This document shows positions 36,762 through 45,840 of a stretch of DNA of 62,257 nucleotides, piece after piece. The stretch comes from Lentisphaerota bacterium. Lineage in GTDB: Bacteria > Verrucomicrobiota > Kiritimatiellia > CAIQIC01 > Lenti-01. Numbering within the stretch: the stretch's first letter is position 1; the number at the start of each line of letters is the position of its first letter. Below the pieces are notes generated by a model. It worked only from the letters and a program-made list of their open reading frames with translations. It made no database searches and was not told the DNA's origin. Location: contig JAAZBB010000053.1 of NCBI GenBank assembly GCA_012514035.1, forward strand, positions 1-62,257. Direction: 5' to 3'. A program made the position numbers and the translations under genes.

Positions 36762-37996
36762 TCCACCGCCTTCAGAAGAAGCGTTGCGTTTTCCCCCCCG
36801 ATCCCGTGCGAATTCGCCATGGCCATGCCCACCCTGCCCGGCCGGGGGATCAAAGGCACGTAGTCCAAGTCACAATCCGGATCAGGAAACCGCAGGTTGG
36901 CGGTCGGCACAATCTGCTGCCGCCGCATCATCAGCGCACAGGCAATCACCTGGGACATGCCCGCGGCGGACAAGGCATGCCCGAGCACCCCGCGCATCGA
37001 ACTCACGGGCATCCGATAGGCCCGGTCCCCAAAACATCGTTTGATGAAATCCGTTTCGATGCGATCTCCAGCCGGGTCACCGTAGGCATTCGCGCAGATG
37101 TAGTCCACCTGGTCGGGATAAACTCCGGCGTTTTCCAGGGCCAGGTTCATCGAGTGCCAGAGCCCCTCCATGCCCCCCGCCCCCGGCATGTCAATGGCGG
37201 TCGCCCCGCCCAGGATTTCCATGTAGGGCGTCGCGCCGCGCGCCAGGGCGACATCCATCCGCTCCAGCACCACAAATCCCGCTCCTTCCGAAAGGACGAC
37301 CCCGCTGCGCTTGGCATCAAACGGCCGGCTCATTTCCTCCGGGGGGAATTCCGTTGAACGCGTCGGCAGCCCCCCGGCGGCAAAACCCGCGAGGGCCGCG
37401 CTGTTCAAGGGGGAATCGGCGCCGCCGGCGATGATCAGGTCGGCCTGTCCCGCCTTGATCACCTGGGCGGCCATGGCAATAGCGCTCAAACTGGAAGGAC
37501 AGGCTTCAGAGAGGGTCTTCACCGATGCGCGCAAGCCAAGTTCATGGACCAGGGTCGCCCCGATCGCGTGGGGCTGGCACGCCCCCACCATGTAGGGCCG
37601 GACACGATCCGCACCGATGGTCAGGACCATTTCCATGCCTTCGGCGATGACATCCGTTCCCCCGCTCGAGATCCCCATGATCATGTTGATCCGCCCGTTC
37701 CCTTGGAGTTGCTCCAAGGTCAGACCGGCGTGTTCGATGGCCATCCGACAAGCCACCAGCGCCAACTGGGTTTGCCGGGCCATGCGTTTGGGCTTGGCGC
37801 TAGGGTAGTATTTCCGCAGGTCAAAATTCTTGACCTCGCCCGCGTATTTCAACGGAAAATTCGTGACATCAAGCAGGGTGATGGGGCCGATACCGCTTTT
37901 ACATCGGATCAGGGAATCCCAAAACACATCTAGGCCGATTCCGGTTGGGGCCACAATACCCATTCCGGTCACCACCACTTTAATTGGTGCTTTCAC
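36758..37996 (-). CDS. Beta-ketoacyl-ACP synthase-like protein with altered active site
   Basis: 412 residues with the thiolase fold of FabF/KAS II: VVVTGMGIVAPTG at the N-terminus, MIMGISSGGTDV and a nucleophile C166 in SEACPSSLSA. The first catalytic His of KAS II, in NAHGT, is replaced by Y305 in CANAYGDPAG. The second His is kept as H340 in GVLGHALSAAG, but the preceding Lys is Arg. It may therefore bind or transfer acyl chains with poor or altered condensation activity. It is the first gene of an operon with two kinases and a regulator, coupled by ATGA to the membrane kinase. It could be a sensor partner or make a lipid signal; neither is shown. Confidence 0.9.
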   Translation of the reverse strand: MKAPIKVVVTGMGIVAPTGIGLDVFWDSLIRCKSGIGPITLLDVTNFPLKYAGEVKNFDLRKYYPSAKPKRMARQTQLALVACRMAIEHAGLTLEQLQGNGRINMIMGISSGGTDVIAEGMEMVLTIGADRVRPYMVGACQPHAIGATLVHELGLRASVKTLSEACPSSLSAIAMAAQVIKAGQADLIIAGGADSPLNSAALAGFAAGGLPTRSTEFPPEEMSRPFDAKRSGVVLSEGAGFVVLERMDVALARGATPYMEILGGATAIDMPGAGGMEGLWHSMNLALENAGVYPDQVDYICANAYGDPAGDRIETDFIKRCFGDRAYRMPVSSMRGVLGHALSAAGMSQVIACALMMRRQQIVPTANLRFPDPDCDLDYVPLIPRPGRVGMAMANSHGIGGENATLLLKAVE

Positions 37997-38333
37997 CCTG
38001 TTTCCAACCGATCAACTGTCACAGTGCATTCACAGCACGGTGAATATGCTCATCCGGAGCGAACAATTTTGTACACCCGGAACCGGACCACCCGCCAGCA
38101 GAATATACTGAGCAGGAAAACGATTCCACTGAGCGCACACTTATGTACACCCGGCGCTACGCACACATGATACCAAGTTGGTCTGCGATGAAACGTTTTC
38201 TTTGTGTTAAAATTTTATGTGACCTTCTGTATTAATTATATGGCAATCCGAATAAACGGGGACTACAGTGCCAATCAGGTTTGGACTGTGGCACATTAAG
38301 GATGTCATGCCCCACCCAGAGGAGACCCACACC
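37997..38333. promoter_or_regulatory. Divergent regulatory region with repeated TGTACACCCGG motif
   Basis: The 337-bp gap between the ketosynthase-like gene and the FadL-like gene holds no reading frame of note. TGTACACCCGG occurs at 38070-38080 and 38144-38154, and GAATATGCT/GAATATACT precede them at 38042 and 38101. The right third, about 38195-38240, is markedly AT-rich and likely contains the fadL promoter, but I could not pick one with confidence. An AGAGGAG ribosome site is at 38318-38324. Confidence 0.6.
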
Positions 38334-39554
38334 ATGATTATGCAACTTCGTGTTTCCGGCGTTCTTGTCTTGGGAGTGCTCATCGCGACGGGGCGGCCAG
38401 TCACCACCCGCGCTGATGGCTACCGGAATCCTCCGGAAGGAGCCTATGCCATCGGAGCGTTCGGCGGACACCGGGTGTTTGCCGATGATGCCAATGCCAA
38501 CATCCACAATTCGGCCAACTTGGTGAATCTCGACCGCGCCATGGTCCAGATGAACATGGTGGGCGGCTACGGGGACAACACTTTTCAAGCCCCGGGCGCA
38601 ACGGACAAAACCGAAGACTCCTGGTTCGCCATTCCGGGATTCTCCGGTGCCGTGCCCCTGCAGGCCGGGAAAACCGCTTTCGGCCTGTCCGTCTATGTCC
38701 CCTATGGCCGCTCCGTCGATTGGGGCCGCCAGGATTTCTTTGCGCAGAACGGCATCCCGTATTCCGGCACGATGACCGTGATGGACATCACGCCCAATTT
38801 CTCCGTGCGGCTGAACCAGGCGTTGTCGCTCGGAATCGGCGCGGACATCTACCGTGGTGAAGTTACGCAACGGACGCTGCTGGTCGGCCCCGTCGCCGAG
38901 GCGTTGGGCCTGCCGTCCGGCGCCCAGTCCCGGCTTTCGGCCGATGGTTCCGCCCTCGGATTCAATGCCGCCCTGGCCTGGCGAATCACCGAAAACCAGC
39001 GGCTGGCCGCCACCGTGCGCGCGCCCTTTTCCATCGACTACACCGGGCTCAACCGGATCCAGTATGCCGGAACCGTGGCGGTCGAGGGTACCATCGAATA
39101 TCCCACCATCGCCGCCCTGGCCTACGGCATTGAACTGACAGACACCTTCCGAATTGAAGCTGATGTCGAATGGCTTGAATTCTCGCGCTATGAAGAACTC
39201 GTCATCCAGGACTCGCTTGGCGGAACCACGGTCACCGCCCAGGATTTGAAAAACACCTGGACCGCCGGGATTGGCGCAGAATGGGAATTTGCACCCCGCT
39301 GGACCGCGCGCACCGGATTCATGTACCTGGAGAATCCCACGCCCGACGAAACCTACAGCCCCCTGGGTCCCGATGAGGACCAGGAGGTCATCTCCCTTGG
39401 CCTGGGCTACGCCAATGACCGCCATGCCGTGGACCTGGCCTATGCCTGCGGCCTGTTCGATGGCCGCCGAATCAGCGGCTCCGTCAACAGCCCCGACGGC
39501 AAATACGATTATGACTTGCAGCTCCTGAGCCTCTCCTACGGATACAAGTTCTAG
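38334..39554 (+). CDS. FadL/TodX-family outer-membrane transport protein
   Basis: 406 residues. A signal peptide ends near TRADG; the mature start YRNPPEGAYAIG, with NSANLVNLDRA, fits the FadL N-terminal hatch. Alternating beta strands fill the rest and the protein ends in SYGYKF, with a terminal Phe as in outer-membrane barrels. The family imports fatty acids and other hydrophobic compounds. The ATG has a good AGAGGAG upstream. It diverges from the ketosynthase-kinase operon and a receiver-kinase gene follows after 7 bp, which suggests a link between lipid uptake and signalling. Confidence 0.87.
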   Translation: MIMQLRVSGVLVLGVLIATGRPVTTRADGYRNPPEGAYAIGAFGGHRVFADDANANIHNSANLVNLDRAMVQMNMVGGYGDNTFQAPGATDKTEDSWFAIPGFSGAVPLQAGKTAFGLSVYVPYGRSVDWGRQDFFAQNGIPYSGTMTVMDITPNFSVRLNQALSLGIGADIYRGEVTQRTLLVGPVAEALGLPSGAQSRLSADGSALGFNAALAWRITENQRLAATVRAPFSIDYTGLNRIQYAGTVAVEGTIEYPTIAALAYGIELTDTFRIEADVEWLEFSRYEELVIQDSLGGTTVTAQDLKNTWTAGIGAEWEFAPRWTARTGFMYLENPTPDETYSPLGPDEDQEVISLGLGYANDRHAVDLAYACGLFDGRRISGSVNSPDGKYDYDLQLLSLSYGYKF

Positions 39555-39561
39555 TCTGCTT

Positions 39562-40692
39562 ATGACCAAAGACCGGCTGCTGGTGATCGACGACGAACTC
39601 GGCCCGCGGGAAAGCCTGCGCTTTCTCTTTAAGGACACCTATGACGTCGTGTGCGTCGATTCGGTTGACAAAGGCCTCGCCGTCATGCGCGAAAACCCGC
39701 CGGATGCCATCATCATGGACATCAAGATGCCCGGCAAAACCGGCATTCAGGGCCTTCGGGAAATCCGCAGCCTGGATGACCAGGTGTCCATCGTCATGCT
39801 CACCGGCTTCGGCTCCCTCGAAACCGCCCAGGACGCCATCCGCCTGGGTGCAACCGACTACCTCAAAAAGCCCTTCGACACCACTGAACTCCAGGAGGCC
39901 ATCGCGGGGTATGTGCAGCGGACCAAGAACAACCGCAAACGGATTGCCGCCTCCGAACATCTGGAGGCCATGATCACCCAGTTGCAGGAGCAGCTGGAAA
40001 CCAAGGACAAACTGGCCTCCCTGGGAGAAGAATCCTCCGAGTTTGTACACGACCTCAACAACTCGCTTAGCGTCATTCACGGCTACGCCCAGATGCTCAT
40101 CGAGGACATCAAGGACGCCAAGCGGCACGGCCAGGAAATCAATGTTGCCTATCTCGAGCAAATTGAGCAGAGCGTGTCCCGGTGCCGCGACATCCTCACC
40201 CTCTGGCGCGAACGCTCCCTGCGGGCCGAGTCCTCCATCAAGCGCCTCAACCTCGGACAGCTCGTCACGGAATGCACCGCCAACGCCAAAGCCCTGGCAG
40301 CCAAAAAATCCGCCCAGGTGAACCTGGCCCAGGGACCGGAGAACTGCTTCATCGAGGGCAACAACATCCAGATTTTTCGTGCCATCCAGAACATCGTGAC
40401 CAACGCCCTGGAAGCCGTGCCTGCCCGCGAGGGCTTTGTGGGCATCCGCTGGCGCGTGATCGGGCGGCGCGCGCTGGTTGAGGTCGAGGATAACGGCGGC
40501 GGCTTCCCGCCCGACAAGATTGCCGACATGCAAACCCGGCATTATACCACCAAGGGCCAATCCGGCGGGATGGGCCTCGGCCTGTTCATCACCAAGAACA
40601 TCGCGGAAGCGCATGGCGGGTCGCTCCTTCTCGGCAACAATGTCGCCGGCACAGGCGCTTTCGTCACCCTTGCCTTTCCTTACCTCGGCTGA
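39562..40692 (+). CDS. Receiver-histidine kinase hybrid protein
   Basis: 376 residues. An N-terminal receiver (1-125) with D53 in IIMDIKMPG and Lys in LKKPFD is joined by a coiled coil to a kinase core. The phospho-accepting H163 is in EFVHDLNNSL, and the ATPase domain has EDNGGGFPP and GMGLGLFITKN. The receiver-first order suggests it is switched by phosphorylation from another kinase. It follows the FadL-like gene by 7 bp and was probably co-transcribed with it. It could exchange phosphate with the divergent kinase operon. Confidence 0.92.
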   Translation: MTKDRLLVIDDELGPRESLRFLFKDTYDVVCVDSVDKGLAVMRENPPDAIIMDIKMPGKTGIQGLREIRSLDDQVSIVMLTGFGSLETAQDAIRLGATDYLKKPFDTTELQEAIAGYVQRTKNNRKRIAASEHLEAMITQLQEQLETKDKLASLGEESSEFVHDLNNSLSVIHGYAQMLIEDIKDAKRHGQEINVAYLEQIEQSVSRCRDILTLWRERSLRAESSIKRLNLGQLVTECTANAKALAAKKSAQVNLAQGPENCFIEGNNIQIFRAIQNIVTNALEAVPAREGFVGIRWRVIGRRALVEVEDNGGGFPPDKIADMQTRHYTTKGQSGGMGLGLFITKNIAEAHGGSLLLGNNVAGTGAFVTLAFPYLG

Positions 40693-40753
40693 TCTGCCCC
40701 CCATGAGACCCGCCCTGTAGGCAGCAGTAAAAGTGCTCCTGATAACTTAAATC

Positions 40754-42244
40754 TTAAGGGCTGACCCCGCCTTTCATGGCGAAGGCGGTGTGAATCAGGG
40801 CGGCCAGATGGGGGCCGATGCCGGGGGTGGCGGCGATGTCTTCCACCGTCGCCCGGCGCAATCGGGCCACCGAACCGAAATGGGTCAGGAGGTCCTGCTT
40901 GCGTTTGCCGCCGATGCCGGGAAGGTCATCCAGCATGGACTCCCGGATGCGCCGTGCCCGCAGCTTGCGGTGATATGTCAGGGCAAACCGATGGGCCTCG
41001 TCGCGGATCTGCTGGATGACCCGCAGGGCCGGGGAGTCCGCCGCGAACCGTAACGGAGCCTGCTCGTTTTCTGGGTCGCAATACAGTTCTTCGAACTGTT
41101 TGGCGATGCCGGCCACCCGCTGGTCAGGCAGGCCGAGGGCATCCAGTTCGGCCCGGGCGGCGCATAATTGCGTAATGCCGCCATCCACCAGCACGAGATC
41201 CGGCCGGGATTCCTGCTCCGCCAGTGCCCGGGAAAAACGCCGCCGGATGACTTCGGCCATGGAGGCCGGATCATCCGCCCCCGTGATCGTCTTGATGCGG
41301 TACATCCGATAACGGCCCGGCATCGGAATCCCGTCCACGGCCACCACCCGGCTGGCCACGGAATTCGTGCCGGAAATGTTGGAAATGTCATAACACTCGA
41401 TGACGACCGGCGGCCGCGGCAGGCCCAGGGCCCGCTGGAGTTCCACCAGTCCCCGCCGAGCTTCCTCCTGCTTCAGACGCTGGCTCTTCCGACCGCGCGC
41501 CTTTTCGCGGATTCCCTTCAACAGCAGCAGGTACATGTCCCGCAGGGCCGCGGCCTTTTCGAACTTCATCTCCCGGGCGGCCGCCGCCATCTGCTGACGC
41601 AGCTGGTCGAGGAATTCCCGCCGTTCCCCGTTGAGGAAAGCACAGGCGGTCAGGACCCGCTCGCGATACTGTTCGGGGGAGACCTTGTCGATGCAGGGGG
41701 CGGCACAATAGCGCACGATGTCGTTCAGACAGTGCCGGTGGTCTTCGGGGCCGGGCACGCGCGGCGCGCAGCGGCGCAGTCCAAACTGCTTTTCGATGAA
41801 TTCCAGCGATGCCCAGGCCGCGGCAGACGACGCGTAAGGTCCCCAGTAACGGGCCCCATCATCCTTGCGCAAGCGGACGGCGGCAAAGCGCGGAAACGGC
41901 TCGTTCAGGTTCGCCCGCAGCAGCAGGAAGCGCTTGTCGTCCTTCAGCAGCACATTATAGCGCGGACGGTAGTCCTTGATCAGGCGACTCTCCGTCAGCG
42001 TGGCCTCCGCCTCGCTTTTGAGGGCGATGAAATCCAGGTCATCGATGCTGCGGATCAACCCCCGCAACCTGGGTTCGGCCTTTGAAAACGTATGGCGGTG
42101 AAAATAGGAGGAAACCCGGCGGCGCAGACTGGCCGCCTTGCCGACATAGATGATCCGTCCCTGCCGGTTACGCATCAAGTAGACCCCGGGCTGATCCGGC
42201 AGCGATGCCAGCTTGGCTTTTACTTTATCGGACACCTGCCACAT
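40754..42244 (-). CDS. uvrC: Excinuclease ABC subunit C
   Basis: 496 residues, shorter than the usual 600 or so. The GIY-YIG nuclease domain is at about 20-100 (GVYLMRNRQGRIIYVGKA), the UVR helical pair near 215-245 (REMKFEKAAALRDM), the RNase H-like endonuclease domain near 280-430 (ECYDISNISGTNSVAS, LVLVDGG), and a helix-hairpin-helix pair at the C-terminus (LDDLPGIGGKRKQDLL). UvrC makes the two cuts in nucleotide excision repair. All domains are present, so it looks functional with shortened linkers. It is convergent with the receiver-kinase gene. Confidence 0.95.
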   Translation of the reverse strand: MWQVSDKVKAKLASLPDQPGVYLMRNRQGRIIYVGKAASLRRRVSSYFHRHTFSKAEPRLRGLIRSIDDLDFIALKSEAEATLTESRLIKDYRPRYNVLLKDDKRFLLLRANLNEPFPRFAAVRLRKDDGARYWGPYASSAAAWASLEFIEKQFGLRRCAPRVPGPEDHRHCLNDIVRYCAAPCIDKVSPEQYRERVLTACAFLNGERREFLDQLRQQMAAAAREMKFEKAAALRDMYLLLLKGIREKARGRKSQRLKQEEARRGLVELQRALGLPRPPVVIECYDISNISGTNSVASRVVAVDGIPMPGRYRMYRIKTITGADDPASMAEVIRRRFSRALAEQESRPDLVLVDGGITQLCAARAELDALGLPDQRVAGIAKQFEELYCDPENEQAPLRFAADSPALRVIQQIRDEAHRFALTYHRKLRARRIRESMLDDLPGIGGKRKQDLLTHFGSVARLRRATVEDIAATPGIGPHLAALIHTAFAMKGGVSP

Positions 42245-42359
42245 ATCGCATCCATTCTAGGGCGGTCGGCGACAGGCCGACAATGGAAATCCCGCCCCCC
42301 CCGTACAGCCCCCCGCATTTCGTCCCGCGAGCGGGAAGGCCATTCAGGAGCCGCCAGGT

Positions 42360-42671
42360 TCAGGTCTCCGGCTCCTCCAAGGCCGGACATCCGGAAACCT
42401 TCCAGCCATGGGGGAAATCGCGGCATTGGCGGGGACGGGCGGCATAGATGCGGCAACGGCCGGCTTCATCGAGGAATTCGCATGCTCCGCCGGGTGCTTC
42501 TTTCAAGGTCAGTTGCGCGCGGTTCCGGGCTAGCGCCGCATGCCGTCCGATGAATTGATCCTCCGTCATGGCGAGAACCCCGGCGGCCGCCGCAATGTCG
42601 GCCGGTTCCAACAAGACCGTCCCCGGCCAGCGGCAGCACAAACCGCATTGTCGACAAACAAACTGACGCAT
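42360..42671 (-). CDS. YkgJ-like CxxC cluster protein (putative metal-binding)
   Basis: 103 residues. CRQCGLCC (6-13) and CEFLDEAGRCRIYAARPRQC give the Cys pattern of the YkgJ/UPF0153 family, thought to bind zinc or iron-sulfur. No membrane segment is seen. The role of the family is not established. It lies 34 bp downstream of the last ExbD-like gene and may be read from the same operon. Confidence 0.85.
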   Translation of the reverse strand: MRQFVCRQCGLCCRWPGTVLLEPADIAAAAGVLAMTEDQFIGRHAALARNRAQLTLKEAPGGACEFLDEAGRCRIYAARPRQCRDFPHGWKVSGCPALEEPET

Positions 42672-42705
42672 GGAATCGAAACCGGGCGGACGGGCGGCGA
42701 ACGAA

Positions 42706-43335
42706 TTACTGCATGTACATGCGCTCGCCGCCGGGGCCGATCATGATGGGGTTCTTCTCGTCTTGCAGTTCGCAGGCCACATTGATGTTGCGTAGCCAGG
42801 CCAGGGCGCGCGCCTGCTGGAAGACCTTGAAGCTGTCCGGCCGCACGAAGAAACACAAGAACTGCATTTGCGGATCGATCTGCGCCAGGCGGGATCCATA
42901 CCACATGGCATCGGTTTCCTCCAGGTAGCGTTCGAACTGATAGCCGGCGGCGTCGAAATCCGGCAGCAAAACGTACCGGCCCATCAGCGCATAGGTGTAG
43001 TCCAGCCGGTGGCCGTCCAGTTCCAACGTGGTCTGGGCGGCGTTCTTGAGGAATTCGGTCTCGTTGCCCGCCGTCTGCTGCCGGAGTTCCTCGGTCTTGG
43101 CATCGATCGCCTTTTTCATTTTTTCGATCGAAATCTCAAAGAGCTGGTTGTTGCGGCACTCGAAGAACACCGCGCTTTTATCGTCCGCCCGGGATTCCTT
43201 CGGCGTTGCCACCAGCACGGTGATCTGGGATGCGTCGATGCCCGTCAGCAGGATGATCAGCACGAGGATGCCCAGAATGCACGTCATGATGTCCGTGAAG
43301 GAACTCAAATCCATGGCGGGACCCTGAGTAGCCAT
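42706..43335 (-). CDS. ExbD/TolR-like single-pass protein, Asp form
   Basis: 209 residues. The N-terminal membrane segment FTDIMTCILGILVLIILLTG starts with an Asp (D15) at the place of the proton-carrying Asp of ExbD, TolR and MotB. A periplasmic domain of about 170 residues follows, with no OmpA-type peptidoglycan-binding motif. It lies 2 bp downstream of its paralogue and in the operon of a TolQ/MotA-like protein. It probably forms the rod of a proton-driven motor. Confidence in the family is good; the partner receptor is unknown. Confidence 0.85.
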   Translation of the reverse strand: MATQGPAMDLSSFTDIMTCILGILVLIILLTGIDASQITVLVATPKESRADDKSAVFFECRNNQLFEISIEKMKKAIDAKTEELRQQTAGNETEFLKNAAQTTLELDGHRLDYTYALMGRYVLLPDFDAAGYQFERYLEETDAMWYGSRLAQIDPQMQFLCFFVRPDSFKVFQQARALAWLRNINVACELQDEKNPIMIGPGGERMYMQ

Positions 43336-43337
43336 GG

Positions 43338-43829
43338 CTAGGCACCTCCATATCCGACAATGATTTGCCGGTCGGCTTCCCAGGGTTCGAAGCCCACGTC
43401 AATGCCGCGATCGCGGATGACCTGCCGCAGTTTGCGCTGGAAGACGGCGCTGCCCGGCCGCAGCAGCAGCACAATGTAGCGAACCGACTTCACTTTTTCC
43501 ACGTCAGAAAGGAATTTTTCAAAGTCATTACCTTCGAACATGAGGTCGCGCGCCGCAATCTCCCTCTTCTCGGGATAGATCGTCAGCTTGTCCGCCTCGA
43601 CATCCACGTAAATGGGATCCTGTCGCATGTTCTGGAACTTGGGCGGAATGAACTGCTTGTCGGTGTCTTCCTCATCATAGACTGTGCCGGTGACCAGCGC
43701 GCCGATCTTGATGTTCTCGGGGTTGCTGATAATAGTCAGGACGTTGCTGACCAGCATGATCACCAGCACGCCGATCAGCATCAGCACGATATTCTGGAAT
43801 CCGGAGGTATCAACATCGGCGCTTTTCAT
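43338..43829 (-). CDS. ExbD/TolR-like single-pass protein, Asn form
   Basis: 163 residues. The membrane segment FQNIVLMLIGVLVIMLVS aligns with the neighbouring paralogue, but the expected Asp is Asn (N13). The rest is a periplasmic domain with ARDLMFEGNDFEKFLSDV. The ATG overlaps the stop of the beta-propeller gene (ATGA). An Asn here cannot carry a proton, so this copy may be structural or inhibitory in a mixed rod. Confidence 0.83.
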   Translation of the reverse strand: MKSADVDTSGFQNIVLMLIGVLVIMLVSNVLTIISNPENIKIGALVTGTVYDEEDTDKQFIPPKFQNMRQDPIYVDVEADKLTIYPEKREIAARDLMFEGNDFEKFLSDVEKVKSVRYIVLLLRPGSAVFQRKLRQVIRDRGIDVGFEPWEADRQIIVGYGGA

Positions 43830-45820
43830 GGCTCCGCAGCCTCCAATTCCTCGGCTTCCGGATCCCCTTCTCCGGCTCCGTCGGCCTCGTCGCCTACCGG
43901 CGCGGGCGCTTCCGCTCCGCCGGCCGGCGCCATCGCTTCGATATCCGTCGCGGTTTCGAGGCTCATTTCCACCCGCTTCTTGTCCACGATTTCCTTCAAG
44001 TCGCTCTGAGCGCCCATCAACTGGGTGTCGCCCGTATCGCCGAAGGCAACCGTCATGCTCGCCGGGAACTGGCCGAGCTTGAGCCAGCCGACCGACCGGT
44101 TCGCGTTGCCGCCGCCTTGGAATCCGGAAATCAGCAGGTTGCTGAGCTGTTCACGGGTGATCTTGCCGTCCATGCCCTCGATGGTGACTTCGTCCATGAA
44201 CGAGGCCTCATAGGTCACGATGCCGCTGGACGCGCTGGGCGACTTGACGGCCAGCTTGGCTTTCTGTTCGCGGGGCCCCTGGAACAATGTCAGGTAGTAA
44301 TCGCCGTAAATCCCGACCCCCAGGAAGGACAGATTCACGTAGACGCCGCCATCGGCCTGTTCAAGTCCGCAGGCCACGAGGGGCACATGCAGTCCGCCGG
44401 GAGCCGTTGCGATCTGCGTGATGTTGGTGCCGGACAACCGGTGCACACCGATCTCCCCGTGGAAGACCGGTTTGGTCTGTTCCAACTTGCCGCTGCGGCG
44501 CCGGGCGGAAAAGAAGCTCAGGCTGGGTGTTACGGCGGTGTCGGTCATGACGACCTTGCCGGGAAACAGCAGAAAGAATTCCACCTGTTCGATGGGATCC
44601 TCTTCGGCACCCTCCACTTCCACGGCCGCCCGCACCCGGCCGGCCACGATCGGCATCTTGCCGGCCAAGTCGCTCAGGTTGAATTCCACCGAGTGGGTGG
44701 CATTGTCGGGCAGGATGTCCTTGGCCGCGGTTTGCAGCCGCTCGAAAAAAGTGTTCAGGAAGGCGGGCGCCTCGGTGGGCAGGCCCATCATGCCTTCCAC
44801 GGAGCGGACGATCTGGCGCATCGCGGACTCATTGAACCGCATGGGCGGATCCAGGGTGCACTCCAGCAACCGGCCCGCCGCGGGATCGGTTACCAGATAG
44901 CGCCCGTTCTGCCGGTCCATTTCAATGTCGCCGATGGACCTCAATTCCTCGGTCAGGGTCTTCTGCTGGCCCGAGAAGGGATCCATGCGGATCAGGGCCG
45001 CCTTGCCTGGCGCCGTTTGCAGCCCCAGCAGAAACGCACCGTCCGGATAGATCGCCAGGCTCAACAGTTCCGCCCGGCCCGCGGCTTCGGGCGAACCGCC
45101 GAGCATGATGTGCCGGTCCACTTCCCACCAGGACAGCGTCCCCTTGTTGCGGTCGCCCAGCAGCATCACGTCCTGCCGGTCCGAAATCGCGAATGTGCAG
45201 AAATTGGCGAAGGGGCCGAAATCGATCACCCACCAGTTGCCGTCGGGCTCGCGCACCAGGGAGGAACCAAATTTCATGAATTCGGACCCCACTTCATCCG
45301 CCCCCACGATGAACAGGCGGCCGCCCCGGTCGCAAAACACCTTGCGCCACTGGAACTCCTGGTCCAGCCACGGGACCGGCACTCCCTGGCCGACAGCATA
45401 CTGCCCATTCGCGTTCGGGCTGAATTCCAAAATGCGGCCGTTTGGCACCTGTTCCGCCACGAAGAGATTGCCGTTGGAGGCGATGGACAGGGAGCCCGGC
45501 TTCTGCAGCACCGCCTGCATCCATTTTTCGAGCGGCATCTGGCTGGAAATGGCCCAGCGCGGGAGATTGGTGGATACCGCCCAGCCGGGTGCCAGCGCCG
45601 GCTCCGGCCGGCCGCCGCCTTTCAACACCAGAATCCGGCCGCTGCCGGCTTCCGACACATAGATATCCCCCGTCACGGGATGCAGCGCCACGCCCCGGGG
45701 TTCCTGCAAGCCCTCGGCCAGCGCGCGAATTCGCAAAGTCTGTCCCCACGCTCCCACGGCGCCGGCCAGGAACAGCGCACCGGTGCCCACCAGCCAACCG
45801 AATCGCAGGCAACTCCGCAT
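43826..45820 (-). CDS. Exported NHL-type beta-propeller protein in a motor operon
   Basis: 664 residues. A signal peptide (WLVGTGALFLAGAVGAWG) precedes NHL-like repeats (about 40-345) such as GVALHPVTGDIYVSEAGSG and PGSLSIASNGNLFVAEQ. The second half (about 400-620) is a separate beta-rich region, and the last 40 residues are Glu/Ala/Pro-rich. The propeller is likely to sit in the periplasm. It lies 20 bp after the TolQ-like gene and overlaps the Asn-type ExbD gene. A role as the motor's load or regulator is an inference from operon position. Confidence 0.85.
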   Translation of the reverse strand: MRSCLRFGWLVGTGALFLAGAVGAWGQTLRIRALAEGLQEPRGVALHPVTGDIYVSEAGSGRILVLKGGGRPEPALAPGWAVSTNLPRWAISSQMPLEKWMQAVLQKPGSLSIASNGNLFVAEQVPNGRILEFSPNANGQYAVGQGVPVPWLDQEFQWRKVFCDRGGRLFIVGADEVGSEFMKFGSSLVREPDGNWWVIDFGPFANFCTFAISDRQDVMLLGDRNKGTLSWWEVDRHIMLGGSPEAAGRAELLSLAIYPDGAFLLGLQTAPGKAALIRMDPFSGQQKTLTEELRSIGDIEMDRQNGRYLVTDPAAGRLLECTLDPPMRFNESAMRQIVRSVEGMMGLPTEAPAFLNTFFERLQTAAKDILPDNATHSVEFNLSDLAGKMPIVAGRVRAAVEVEGAEEDPIEQVEFFLLFPGKVVMTDTAVTPSLSFFSARRRSGKLEQTKPVFHGEIGVHRLSGTNITQIATAPGGLHVPLVACGLEQADGGVYVNLSFLGVGIYGDYYLTLFQGPREQKAKLAVKSPSASSGIVTYEASFMDEVTIEGMDGKITREQLSNLLISGFQGGGNANRSVGWLKLGQFPASMTVAFGDTGDTQLMGAQSDLKEIVDKKRVEMSLETATDIEAMAPAGGAEAPAPVGDEADGAGEGDPEAEELEAAEP

Positions 45821-45840
45821 GGCCCGCCCCGTCCGCCCGG

